Part shown: piece after piece, positions 32,560 to 42,795 of the stretch
How the letters are laid out: each line of letters starts with the position of its first letter
Position numbering within the stretch: the stretch's first letter is position 1
Source: Chara braunii
Taxonomy: Eukaryota > Streptophyta > Charophyceae > Charales > Characeae
DNA length: 49,289 bases
Assembly (NCBI GenBank): GCA_003427395.1
Contig: BFEA01000294.1
Span: 1,089,895-1,139,183, forward strand
Reading direction: 5' to 3'
Position numbers and translations under genes: made by a program
Notes under the pieces: generated by a model
What the model saw: only the letters and a program-made list of their open reading frames with translations
The model's database searches: none
What the model was told of the DNA's origin: nothing

Positions 32560-33049
32560 GAAGATCGTGAAAGAGTATCCGCAAAACGGTTTGACTTCCC
32601 CGAAATGTGATCCGGAAAGAAGTCAAACTGGTCGATGAAAGCCATCCAACGGTTGATGGTGTTGTTGACCAAATCTTGTGTTGTGTAAAAAAACAACGGA
32701 TTGTTGTCCGTCACCCATCGGAATTGACTTCGACCAAGGAGAAAATGCCGCCACCGCTTGAGCGCGTGGATGGAAGCTAGGAGCTCCTTTCGTGCATCAT
32801 CGATTGAGTGCACAACCGGCACCTTCTTGCTGAAATACTCGACCGGGTGCCAGTCCACACCATCATGTTGCTCAAGGACAAAACCAATGCCATAGTCGGA
32901 CGCATCCGTAGTGTGACGAGCGTCGGCAGTAGCGGGTCGTAGATGTGCAAGACCTCCGCGGAGACTAACGCGGCCTTGGGGGCCAAAAATGAACCCCGAC
33001 CATCCTCACCGAAGTCGAACGGCCGATCCTCGCATTTAAGCTTAGTCAA
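32560..33049 (-). pseudogene. RNase H, Ty3 unit 3
   Basis: The part in 32560-32858 has VEYFSKKVPVVHSIDDARKE (Glu region) and FRWVTDNNPLFFYTTQDLVN (Asp), ending in KSNRFADTLSRSSD. The first strand with its catalytic Asp lies in a shifted frame (32777-33049), where the reading is scrambled after HIYDPLLPTLV. Confidence 0.7.
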
Positions 33050-33229
33050 GTGGGTTGCGATCTTCGAGTATTCCTTTATAAAATGTTGGTAGTAGCTGGC
33101 AAGGCCAAAAAACGAACGGCCATCTGTAACGTTCCGTGGCTCCGACCACTCTTGGATGGCTTAAATCTTGTCCGACAATGGACCGATGCCCTCCGGAGTG
33201 ACAAAATGGCCCAAGTATTCCAACTCTTG

Positions 33230-33720
33230 TCAGGCAAATTCGCACTTGTCGTGGTTGGCTTTGTACTTTGCGAGGCGGAGCGTCTCCAACAGTCGTCGAA
33301 GGTGCTCAAGACAATCCTCCAAGGGCCGGCTATAGACGAGAATGTTGTCCAAGTAGACCAGCACGAACCGATCCAACATCGCAGGAAACTCGTTGGTCAT
33401 CGCCGCTTGAAAGGCTGTCGGAGCATCGGTGAGGCCAAAAAGCATGACCACCCACTCAAAATGCCCGTACCGAGTCTTGAACGTGGATTTATAACGATCA
33501 TTCGGCCGTATTGAAATCTGATGATAGCTCAACTCCAATTTGGAAAAGTACTTTGAGCCGCCCAATCGCTCAAGAAGATCGTCAATACGAGGAAGAGGCC
33601 CCGCATTCTTTACGGTTTGCGCATTGAGCTTGTTGTAATTGATGCACAATTGTAGATCCTTGTTCTTCTTTCGTACGAAGAAAACTGGCGCTCCATATGG
33701 GGAGCTACTTGGGCGGATCC
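33230..33720 (-). pseudogene. Reverse transcriptase, Ty3 unit 3
   Basis: The frame shows CINYNKLNAQTVKNAGPLPR, YFSKLELSYHQISIRP, FEWVVMLFGLTDAPTAF and FVLVYLDNILVYSRPLED. The catalytic box is YLDN rather than YLDD, and SKLEL replaces the usual SKLDL, so two catalytic aspartates are altered. A stop upstream (about 33650) separates the entry motif. Confidence 0.8.
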
Positions 33721-34062
33721 ATCACTTGTCCAACAAGTCGTCGAGTTGTGCACGAAGGACCGCGAGCTCCTCCTCACTCATGCCATAGATGGAACGACTT
33801 GGTCGTCACCACTCGGCACAAGATCGAAGGGTATGGAAGAGGAATGGTACACGATACTTCGGCGCCGAAGGCCGATGGTAAGAGTCCGCTGGTGGAAGTT
33901 GACCGTGTGATCCGCACTTGCAAGCCAAGTCCGTGTCCAAAATGTCGAACGTCACTGGTTTGGTGCGAAATATACCGGGATGGTCTCAATGTAGCGGTCG
34001 ATAAGTTGTCGCACCTTTCCATCCGCCAACTTTATCGTCGTCGGGTTTGCCTTCCTCCCAAC

Positions 34063-34281
34063 TTATGCGCCGAGGCCAGCCCTTTGCATAAAGGCTTGGC
34101 TCATGAAATTGTGAGTCGCGCCGCTATCCAGCAAAGCGCTGCAGGACGCTTGCCCAACTTGGATGCGGACATACAGGAGGGTTGCATTGTTGTCATTGTA
34201 CCGCTGCATGTGAAACTCGCGGGACATTTTGGTAACATACCCAAGCATGTCCCCCACCGCAGCTTCGTCATTTGTCAGCAA
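34063..34281 (-). pseudogene. Aspartic protease fragment, Ty3 unit 3
   Basis: Carries ALLDSGATHNFMSQAFMQR, the retropepsin active site with its flanking helix. Upstream Gag is missing. Confidence 0.75.
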
Positions 34282-34290
34282 AGTTGCTGG

Positions 34291-34830
34291 TGGATAGAAA
34301 AGGATAAGTACGTGTGAAGATGAGCGTATAGTGCTTCACATTGCGGTGTCGGAGCAGAAACCCTGGTAAGTGTTTCTGCCCGAGTTTCTTAAGATCAGAC
34401 GTTGTCCGACCTTTTCGTTGAATTGAGGGATTTGTGTCGGACACTGCCTAACCCTTTTTGTTGGATTGGGAGACTTGACATTGCCAAGGTTTATTCAGAC
34501 CAACTCTATGACCGAGAGACTTGAATTTTTTTTTGAACCGGATGTCGTTGACGTCCGATTGAAACAACAGGAGTCGGCGGTACGACCTATCATCCACAGT
34601 ATCTGACAAGGCCGCGGAGGCACTCTGTCATAGGGATGTTGAAGCTGGACTTACTCTCCCTAAAGGTGGTGCGCGGCCGTATCAATGCCTTAGTCGGCCA
34701 AATAGGTGATCGCGGCATGCATGTCATATCGCCAGACTGTCGTCGTATTGATGGCAGCGCGGCTGGCCAGCGGCTGGGGCTGCTGGGGTACTTAGACATA
34801 GCCTGCGTGAGGCCATAGGCGATACCACAC
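34291..34830. other. No gene recognised
   Basis: Flank of Ty3 unit 3. Short frames only; no repeat partner found in the window. Confidence 0.4.
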
Positions 34831-34984
34831 TGGGCTAAGCTCTTCATAAGGAAGAGCTGCTCCTATTCCAATGTGGAATAGGAGCTTGCCCAGTAGGATA
34901 TCGTACCAGACTCTTGCGCAACAAATATCGGGATCGAATCAGGTATGTCGCATCCTACTGGGCCAGCTCCTTTTGGAGCTGGCC
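34831..34984. other. Cluster of three strong hairpins
   Basis: Perfect stems: AGCTCTTC/GAAGAGCT (34838-34858), GCTCCTATTCC/GGAATAGGAGC (34859-34885) and GGCCAGCTCC/GGAGCTGGCC with a TTTT loop (34961-34984). Outer arms CTGGGC (34830-34835) and GCCCAG (about 34888-34893) also pair, as do CCAGTAGGATA and its near-complement TCCTACTGG. This gives a branched foldback. Confidence 0.6.
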
Positions 34985-35420
34985 GCCAAGCATTTGGGCG
35001 CGGCCGACCTCGGTCGTGTGATCACGAGATCACGCCGCTGAAGATCAGCCACGTGGAACTGCAAAGGGAAGGGGAGGGGAAAATAATGCCCTACTTAGAC
35101 TGTACTTAGAATTTTGCACAAGGAGTGAAAAAGAAGTGTTGGCAGTCTTCGAAAAATGGACTATTAGGACTTTTAGTAGGGTGTTTGGTGTGATAAGCCA
35201 AGCTGCCTGCCCCACGGCTTCACATACCCTTTGGACTAAGACCCGACGTAAGCTCCGAAGTACGGATGTTGACTAATTACAGGAAATGGGGTCCGTTTTC
35301 GAATTTTGTGAGCCAATTGCGTGCATCTTTTCAGGTCGCCCATGTCCTTGTCCAAATTGGTCTCGCAAGGCCAATTAGCGATTGCGCAAGAGTTTTTAAA
35401 AAACGGTATTGAGTTTCGAT
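34985..35420. other. No gene recognised
   Basis: Mixed sequence between the hairpin cluster and the tandem repeat. No motif seen in any frame. Confidence 0.4.
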
Positions 35421-35980
35421 TGACAACATTTTTCAACTTTTTCTTTGCATCAACGTGCACAAACATTTTTGAATTCTTGTTTGCCACGCAAGCTCGCTCC
35501 CCGCTTTGCGCACGGATGCCAACTTCCTTTCTTGTTGTCTTTTGTCTCCACGCACCCCTTCGTCTCCCTCCAAACCCTTTGTTCGATCCCTTGTTCTTCG
35601 GGGCGATTGATTGGTCGTCAATTGGGATGGTCGGATCAAGCCGTAAGCGCGAACTCCCGCGTGCGGCTTGAACGACCACCCCAAGTCAACAAAATTTCGG
35701 TTGACGACATTTTCAACTTTTTCTTCGCATCAAGGTGCACGACCATTTTTGAATTCTTGTTTGCCACGCAAGCTTGCTCCCCGCTTTGCGCACGGATGCC
35801 AACTTCCTTTCTTGCTGTCTTTCGTCTCAACGCACCCTTTCTCCAAACCCTTTGCTCGATCCCTTGTTCTTCGGGGCGATTGATTGGTTGTCAGTTGGGA
35901 TGGTCGGATCAAGCCGTAGGGGCGAACTCCCACGTGCGGCTTGAACTCAACAAAAATTTTGATCGTCCCGCCTTATTATA
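35421..35980. repeat. ~280-bp tandem repeat, two copies
   Basis: TTTCAACTTTTTCT recurs at 35431 and 35711, and the whole block through GTGCGGCTTGAAC repeats. The second copy lacks ~14 bp (CGTCTCCCTCCAAA region). Proteins that could be read here are repeat translations and not genes. Confidence 0.85.
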
Positions 35981-37616
35981 CTTTCCAAAACCTTCCTCCT
36001 TCTCTCCTCCTCGTTAACGCTCGTCAACGCCCCCCCCCCGCCCCGCATTACACGTTCGTGCCCTGCCACCTTCCACGCTCTAAATTTGCGTAGTCCTTTC
36101 CTCTCACTCTCTTCAATCTCGACTGCACTGTTGTGCGAGCTATGCGCGAAGACCACGACGTCGAACAGGCTCGACATGCCGAAGGAATGGACGGAGTGAA
36201 GCCGTGGAATTAGCAGTAGACTCGAGGGTAAGGCAGTCGGAGGGACTGAGCGGTGGTGGAGACAAGAACGAAGTCGGTGGCAAGGCCTTATGGCTATGGT
36301 TGGCTTGCATTCGGTTGGGTTGGTGGCTATGCACTCGGAGTGCCAGCATTGTTGTAATTTTTGAATAGCGAGGGACTTGCTTCTTCTCCATCGTTGCTTT
36401 GTCCAAGTGTCGTGTACGCCTAAGACTAAGTGTGGATACTCAATCGCGTGCATGGCGTTGGGTGTGAGTGTTTATGGATGTTGAATGCGTCGCTGCCAGG
36501 AAGTCTATGGATGTATGGATGTAGAAAGACTAAGGAATGGTCCTTGTTGTCTTTGTGCACATGAGAGCGATCCTTGGGGTCATTGAGTCTTGGGCATCTA
36601 CTTGTATGCATGAGTATGCTGATGCTCTTTGTTCACCCACCAATTGTCGATCCCCGCGCCTCGAGCGTGTGTGAAATTGTCGCCATCCTTTTTCTCTGCT
36701 CCTGCGGACAAGTGCCACGTGTCAATTTCTCCGGTCAACCGAGTTAGACAGTCGGGTGATCAAGGACATCGGGCGCGAAGACTTAGTCTGCCTCCCGGCC
36801 ATCGCCATTTTGATAAGGTGACATTTTTGGGTTGATGACATTGTGTGGACTGCTGGCCTTTTGATAGGTGGGAGTGGACTGTGTATGATGAGTTGACTTT
36901 TATGGAGTTGAGGTTTGCAGCTCGGAACGTGAGCGCGGGAAACTGTGTACTCGAACCTCACACCGATCCACCCTAGTGACCGTCCTCCCTTCCCAATCAC
37001 AGACAAAGATGGTCTCCACTGCGATGCGGATGTACAGAGGGCATTATTGTTGACCAATCAGGTTCACTTTTATAACCCCTCCAAAGCGTGTCATATAGGG
37101 GGAACAGGGTTTGTTTTTATTGATATGTTTTCTTCCCCATCGCTGATTCTGCCTTATACGTACTTGACGGTGCTTCCCTGCTCGGCGACCCACGCCATGT
37201 GGAGGCCTAAATTTAACTACCACTGGTGCCGGTTAGGGAACTCCTGTTCCTGGTGGAGGATGGTGCTGGGCTACAAAGGGTCCGTCTGATTCCCACATCT
37301 CTCCGGTAACGCAGGAGCTCTTCCGGCAAATTTTCGGACCTGGGTACCCCCGCGTCCTCCTCTGATGGATGACGAGATTTCTAGCCGATCGGACGGACCT
37401 TGTGGACCCGACTCGGATGCCTTGGGCAGCCCCCGTCTCCTTTGCCCCCACAAAAAGGGTGGCACGAACCTAACTAAAGAAGTTATTTACTTTTGTGTAG
37501 TCCTTTGCAGTTATACCTGTGTCCGGCAAGTGTGTTTGTGTCCTTAAGCCGCCGGGCGGAATTTGTCCACGCCCCGCCCTTCTGTGTTTATCTAAGTTTT
37601 GGAATTTTGCAGTTAT
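35981..37616. other. No gene recognised
   Basis: Both strands have open frames of up to ~168 codons (for example minus strand 35947-36453), but none shows a domain, and compositions are mixed. No repeat partner was found in the window. Confidence 0.4.
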
Positions 37617-37790
37617 CCCTTTTTTTTTCTTTTTTTTTTTCTTTTTGGAGGGGGAGGGGAGGACAAAAGCTCCAATCTATTCATGGGGAGCAGCACGTGC
37701 TGGGAACAGGGCCCAGCGTCCCATATAGAGTTACACAAGTCATTTGAGATACCGGGGCCATTACCCGGCTTCGGCTGAGAATCAACTGAG
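37617..37790 (-). mobile_element. SINE-like element, subfamily 1, copy 2
   Basis: Near copy of 27989-28140: ACAAAAGCTCCAATCTATTC, GGGGAGCAGCACGTGCTGGGAA, here as the plus strand, then GCCCAGCGTCCCATAT and TACCCGGCTTC. The A tail is the T-rich run at 37620-37643. Confidence 0.6.
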
Positions 37791-38335
37791 AACTATTGAA
37801 GAAACGCAAGAGAATTAAAGGAGAGGTTGAAAAACTATGAATGAGTCGGGTCAACTTTCTGAAATCACCCCCGGGACTGAGGCAAGAACCCCAGTTTTGC
37901 CCTGGCGGTTCACCCCCCCCCCAAATCCTCGGCCACACCCCAATTACTCTGATCGGCATCCCTTGGGCACCGGACACTGTGCGGGGTGTGAGGTTGCATG
38001 TCACATTGGTAGGGTGTTTGGTAGTGTTTGGTAGGTTTTACAGTAGGCTGTTGAGTGTGATATTACCTTTTGTTGGTAGATAGTGTATGGTGAGTAGATT
38101 GTGACCTCAGTGTGTTGCTGTGCTCTTACTTTTACCTTTCTGTCACCTTTTTGTTACTCAGTGAGCACCGAGGGTTCCTGATAAAGTGTGGCTGGAGTGG
38201 GCTTGGCCAAGAGTGCCATGCCTTGCCCCGTGTGGCTACAGTACAACATTGTGAGGGATGCCGGGCCCGGTTCCCGGCTTGCAATCAATAAACAGGTTTA
38301 AAATTTAATATAAAAAAAAACGAAAAACAAAGCGT
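37791..38335. other. No gene recognised
   Basis: Contains a C run at 37912-37922 and repeated GTAGGGTGTTTGGTAGTG strings. No coding evidence. Confidence 0.4.
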
Positions 38336-38339
38336 TGGC

Positions 38340-38690
38340 ACTCTTGATGTTGGTATCCCAGTTGGGCTGAGAGGATAGGCTGGTGGGTTGTACATGGGAG
38401 GAGAGAGGGCCCTCTCATTGAGGCTGGTGCCGAGTTTGAGTAATGGGTGCGAAGACTCTGCATGCGTGGACGGGGCTCCAAGCGCATGGTGGGGCAGGCA
38501 ACCCGGCTGTCCCACCTGTTGGCTGCTCTGGTGATGCAATTTGCCTTGGGGACTGGGCCCTGTTAATAAAAGTGCAATTTCGAGACAAGACTGTACTTAA
38601 TGGCCTATTTAGACCGTAGATTACTGCTCTGGTGATGTAATTTGCCTTGGGGACTGGGCCCTGTTAATAAAAGTGCAATTTCGAGATAAA
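38340..38690. repeat. Interspersed repeat R2, copy 2 plus a partial third
   Basis: 38360-38580 matches 29130-29345. Its 3' part (CTCTGGTGATG through AAAGTGCAATTTCGAGA) is repeated at 38626-38686, followed by an A-rich run. Confidence 0.65.
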
Positions 38691-39084
38691 AAAAGAGACA
38701 AGACTGTACTTAGAATAATAATTAGGAAAGGTGGAATGGAAGGGAGAACACACGGAATGTGCAGCTTCTGGGGAGGGTCACCCAGGGATGGAGATCATAA
38801 GAGACTACTGCCTGCATTTTCACGAGTGGACCCAAGTGGACGCCTCGATCCCGCTGAAATCCCCGGAACATTTCCCGGACTTCTTCCCCCCCCCATCCAA
38901 CTGTCTAGTGGATAGGTCATGGTATGGTGTGGATTCTGAAGTTCCCAGTTAAAAAGGAGGTGGAGACTAGCTCTTCAGCAGTAGATATCTGGAGCCTAGT
39001 TGCTGGGCAAAGAGGTCCCCACCCCACCCTCAACAACTCGCAAGTTTCGCTTTTGCTGTATTTGGAACAGTCGGTTGCAACTCT

Positions 39085-39229
39085 GAGAAGTGTTCTGTAA
39101 AGGGACGCTGGACCCATTTTCCAGCAGGTGATGCTCCCCACCAATAGATGGAGCCTCCCCCCGGGTGCTAGTGGTGGCTGCGCTGACCAGCATCACTAGC
39201 ACTGCAGGAGGTGTGTCTTAAAAAAAAAA

Positions 39230-39270
<41 letters not shown>
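39085..39270 (+). mobile_element. SINE-like element, subfamily 2, copy 2, with (TAA)n
   Basis: Head GGGACGCTGGACCCATTTTC then CAGCAGGTGATGCTCCCC, ATAGATGGAGCC, hairpin GTGCTAGTGGTG/CATCACTAGCAC, GTGTCTT and an A tail, followed by (TAA)n to 39270. Confidence 0.65.
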
Positions 39271-39272
<2 letters not shown>

Positions 39273-39394
39273 GCCTATTTAGACCGTAGATTACGAAGAT
39301 CGATGACCAGAAATGAAGAATCAGTGACCTCGGGTCTGTCTATTAGTAGGGGCATTTCGGTAAAAGTTTGTGCAGAATAGAAAACAACCAGGGC

Positions 39395-39540
39395 TGTCTC
39401 TTTTTTAACACAAACAACCCAAGTGAATGCTAGAGGTGCTGATAAGAGCAGACACCACTAGCACGTCGGGAAGGCTCCATCTATTGGTGGGGAGCGGCAC
39501 CTGCTGGAAATCGAGTCCAGTGTCCCACATCATTTATAGC
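39395..39540 (-). mobile_element. SINE-like element, subfamily 2, copy 3
   Basis: Inverse of copy 2 across the (TAA)n region: minus strand GGGACACTGGACTCGATTTC (B-box-like GGACTCGATTTCC), CAGCAGGTGCCGCTCCCC, ATAGATGGAGCC, the same hairpin, then A tail (T run at 39400). Confidence 0.65.
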
Positions 39541-40834
39541 CAGGTGTTCTGAAAGCCACCCGAAGTCATGTGAACATGCCACGTGTCCCTCCCACAGAAT
39601 ACGAACGTGATCAACCAAAACAACATGCTTGCACACTCTATTATGTGATGAGCAGCATTGATTGCCCTCAATGAAGGGGATTAACTGCTCATCGTGGTTG
39701 AGACAAAATCCATATTCCGAAACCCTCAACATTCACTAACAAAACCTTCGCAGCACCATGAAAGGGAGGGGCAATCAGAATATAGAATTAGATCAACTAT
39801 TATAGCCAATTCCGAAATCATCACCGAGTTATCTCTCACAGGTTATCCGAAAATCGCCATGTCCCCCCACGATCCTCATAATCAACGATTGAGCCCAAAG
39901 CTCTTACTGCGTCACAATATGGAGGGACACTAAAATCAAAGTTAGATTACCCACAACAGCCGCCCCCCACAATCTTCGCAATCCATGACTCTACACAAGG
40001 CGGGGGGCATTGAAACAATCAGGGTGTTGTCCTCGCTATCCCATCCCTACTCACCACCATCCCACCCCCCACATCCCCGCGTCGCCTTCCTCTTCACCAA
40101 ACATTCCAATCACCCACCCCTCTCGCCCCTGGTCCCAATCGTTCCCCACAGTAAGCAAGAGGGGAAGCGGGATGGCAAGGGGAGAGAGGGAGGAAAAAAA
40201 CAGGCGAGTCACACTCATTACTCCAGAGATATCGGCACCAGAGTGGTTGTTGTTGTAGGATCCGTCAATACGTACTGTATTGTTGTTGTTCTTCTTCTTA
40301 TCATCACGAGCGTCATCATTCCTGGCTGCTTCGCCAACGGTGATACTACTGTCTCGAAGGCCATCCATGGAATCGTCGTCATCGTCGTCGTGAAATCGGA
40401 CCTCGAACTTGCCACTAAGTCCCTGCCCCTCCTCAAGGGCCTTATAGCCGCACCGCATCAGCGCTTTCGATCGTGCCCAATCTGTGAATTCCACATAGGG
40501 GGGCGTCCCCCTCTTCCAACCCCCATGCATCGTGACCCTGCTCAAACGGCCTCCGTTGCTGAACACAACCCGGAATATTCGATGATATCGCTGCTATGGA
40601 TAGTGGTGGTATTATTATAGTCGTTGTAACCAGGGCCGTTTCACAATTACAGAGATTGTTTAAGATTCTCCCCTTCACCAGGTCCCATTTGCCAAGGAGC
40701 GTTAAACCAGCACTACCTCCAATCCTGTTTTGCGCACCGAGTTTTGTCGAGCCTGGGTCCCATTCTTATTTCTAGACTGGTGCTCAAGGCCCTTATATCG
40801 AAATAGAACGAAAAAAAAAAAAAAAAAAAAAACT
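39541..40834. other. Mostly unassigned; possible minus-strand exon at 40051-40566
   Basis: A 171-codon minus-strand frame (40051-40566) begins with a plausible ordered segment (TPPYVEFTDWARSKALMRCG, then FEVRFHDDDDDDSMDGL), then turns low-complexity. A 211-codon frame lies opposite it. Neither is recognised. A repeat shared with 48973-49040 (CCGTTTAAGATT-type) lies at 40627-40690. Confidence 0.3.
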
Positions 40835-40993
40835 TCCGCACACGCCGTGATAGCTGTCATATACATACTATGAGGTGCTGGTGAGATTGTGCCCTCGGTG
40901 AGGGCATCTGTCCGTATGAAAAACGAATGCAGAACATTAAGAATCACGGTCCAATACAGGATGCTGCAGTGCAGGTGTGAGTATTGGAATTGG
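40835..40993. repeat. Interspersed repeat R3, left half at the Penelope-like insertion
   Basis: Matches 47687-47860 (GATAGC..., CTATGAGGTGCTGGTGAGA, GTGAGGGCATCTGTCC, AAAAACGAATG) and ends CAGGTGTGAGTAT (40972-40984). The rest of R3 continues on the other side of the insertion at 47446. Confidence 0.8.
40972..40984. repeat. Target-site duplication of the Penelope-like element, left
   Basis: CAGGTGTGAGTAT, 9 bp from the pseudo-LTR edge. Repeated at 47446-47458, and found once in the uninterrupted R3 copies (for example near 47850). Confidence 0.65.
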
Positions 40994-42239
40994 ATTGGAA
41001 TGGTGGAGAGCGAGAGCACCGACGTCAACACGGCTGAATCGGCAATACGCAAACACAGGCACGTAGCGTGCAAGACGACATGCCAAATATGTGAAAAACT
41101 CGAAATTAAGCTCGGAATTGAGATACTCTTACAACACCAGAGTATTACTCTACGTAGATAGGAAGAAGAAACACAAGAGTATTACCCTACAAGAGTATCG
41201 CCATAGTCTAAGCTATGGCAACCTACCGCCCGCGGCGACGGCAGCCTGGCTACCCTCGACCGGTTCCGGCTGGAGCTAGGGCCAGCCTCATCAGGAGGGA
41301 AAACATTAACTCCGAGATGTTTGCTAGAACCTACTCTGTGGATAATGACTAATATCGTTTCTCTTTTTCATGCAGGATCAGCTCGTCGGTACCAGGTACG
41401 TGTGTTTCCTGTTCCAAGTTCCAATTCCCTTGTAACCCTAGCTTGCCTCAGTCCTCGAATACATTGCCCAAAGTCCAGTTCCGAAATCTGAGATCAAATC
41501 CTAAAACTAAAAACGACGGGAAATCTTTGTCGTATATGTAATAAATCGAGCGAAATCCGAAGCCTCCGTAGTTCCAAGTTCAAAACGATTATCCACGGGA
41601 GAGATCGTAGATAAACAGGCCGCAATCTCACATCTCCTGTAGGTCCGAAAAGGTCTGTCGTATTCGTAATCACGTCAGGCAGGTCCCGGGAAAAGCCTGT
41701 GTAGTTTCGATTTCCAAGTCCGAAAATCCAAGTTCGAGTATCTGAGAGGATATCGCAGATCCACACATCCGTCCATTCGCTCCTTGGAAGCGGTAGCGGA
41801 CATAACAGCAAATGCGTCGAAGTAGAAATTTATGTCCGCTTTATCGCTGCACGAAGATACAGACAATCTCCTCACTATACAAAATCCGAATCACCAGTCA
41901 GATGTTATTCAGCCATTTATCCTGACCTACCATCCGCAGAATTTCCTGCCCCACTCGTTCCATGACGGCGCTCGTTTCCTAATGAACTTACTCAGGCAAT
42001 CATTGAAGTATTTACCCGGGTAATTCTGCAGTCTTAGGAGTCTTTTTAAGGTGAGAAGTCCTAGGCCAATCAGTTGTACGGATGTCATCTGGTAGATCCT
42101 ATGCAGGCAGCAAGTAATTACCGCCTTTTTCTGTGAAACAGCCGAGTACGAGTTAAAATCTTGGATTGTCCTGAAGGTAAGTACGCCATCTTCCCAGATC
42201 TCCTTCAGATTTCTCTGGACGAGCTGGGTCGTCACTTTT
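40994..42239 (-). repeat. Downstream pseudo-LTR of the Penelope-like element
   Basis: Near-identical to 46174-47423, from ATTGGAATGGTGG at the left to GGTCGTCACTTTT at the right. It includes the C-terminal RT residues and the 3' untranslated region with the hammerhead. A small insertion/deletion (near 42076) and scattered substitutions separate the copies. Confidence 0.9.
41253..41299 (-). ncRNA. Type I hammerhead ribozyme, core-mutated copy
   Basis: Minus strand: stem I CCCTC, CTGATGA, stem II GGCTGG/CCAGCC with an 8-nt loop, then GGAA where GAAA is required, stem III (AC-CG-GT), triplet GTC, and stem I GAGGG. One substitution in the conserved GAAA box (A to G at 41266 on the complementary reading) should cripple it. 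Confidence 0.8.
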
Positions 42240-42376
42240 CTCCCTTTTTCTACTCTTACCTTCGTCCCAAGGAATTCCCATTCCCCTTCTCCTTCGTCTT
42301 TTCGTTCCAGTGTTAATGCTTTGTCATAAGCCGTTGAAAACCGAGAAATAATGTCCGACGCCCTATGATTATTCAT
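41927..42376 (-). pseudogene. Penelope-like RT, thumb and C-terminus
   Basis: The frame continues the RT after the catalytic box: EWEFLGTKVRVEKGRKVTTQ (the FLGxxV pattern follows motif C in these RTs), FNSYSAVSQKKAVITCCLHR and a Leu/Lys/Arg-rich tail. It is out of frame with the preceding segment (42373-42795), so a small indel lies just after the MDD box. Its last ~100 residues are inside the pseudo-LTR and recur at 47108-47419. Confidence 0.8.
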
Positions 42377-42795
42377 TTTCCCATCGCTGCACAGATGAAT
42401 AGAGAAACGTCATCCATTAGTCGAATCCCTTTTACCAATTTCCTGTCCGATCCCAGACTAGACAGGAAGTTGTATTCGTTAAAGGCACAGAGTATACAAG
42501 CCAATGGTGGGCTTGTACTCTTGCCCATAGGAATCCCAACTTCTTGTCTAATAAGTCGGTCCGCAGCCACGACATATGTATTCTGAAGTTCGAAATTGAT
42601 CATATTGAGAATTTCCTGAAAGCTAATGATCAACCAGCTATCAGATCCATTCTTCAGTGAGAACGATGTTCCTTTTCCTTTTTTTTTTAATCGCCAGTCT
42701 GTTTTTCCCTTTGCATGCGTAGTAATGTAGTATCCAGTCAAGCTCTTCCATGATTGAATCATGGGGCAGTCTACTGAACATCTCTTTGATATCAA
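42373..42795 (-). pseudogene. Penelope-like RT, motifs B to C
   Basis: Carries RQEVGIPMGKSTSPPLACIL (motif B, GIPMG-x-SPxLA) and GIRLMDDVSLFI, where DD are the two catalytic aspartates. It overlaps the preceding frame and is shifted near 42715, beside an A/T homopolymer. Both aspartates are intact. Confidence 0.85.

Larger units (their letters stand above)
29670..34290 (-). mobile_element. Ty3 chromovirus unit 3, decayed
   Basis: Minus-strand order: protease (34063-34281), RT (33230-33720), RNase H (32650-33049), integrase (31600-32500), chromodomain (about 31110-31320), polypurine tract (30999-31013) and the 3' LTR ending at 30998. Gag and the 5' LTR are not present in the window. The sequence is unlike units 1 and 2, with higher GC and different motifs, so it is a separate family. 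Confidence 0.8.

Noticed and set aside
35445-36017. 190-codon frame over the 280-bp tandem repeat
   Set aside because: Repeat translation; the two halves are copies of each other in shifted context.
39985-40620. 211-codon plus-strand frame with hydrophobic Val/Ile runs
   Set aside because: The hydrophobic run is the antisense of an Asp/Asn repeat; no domain.
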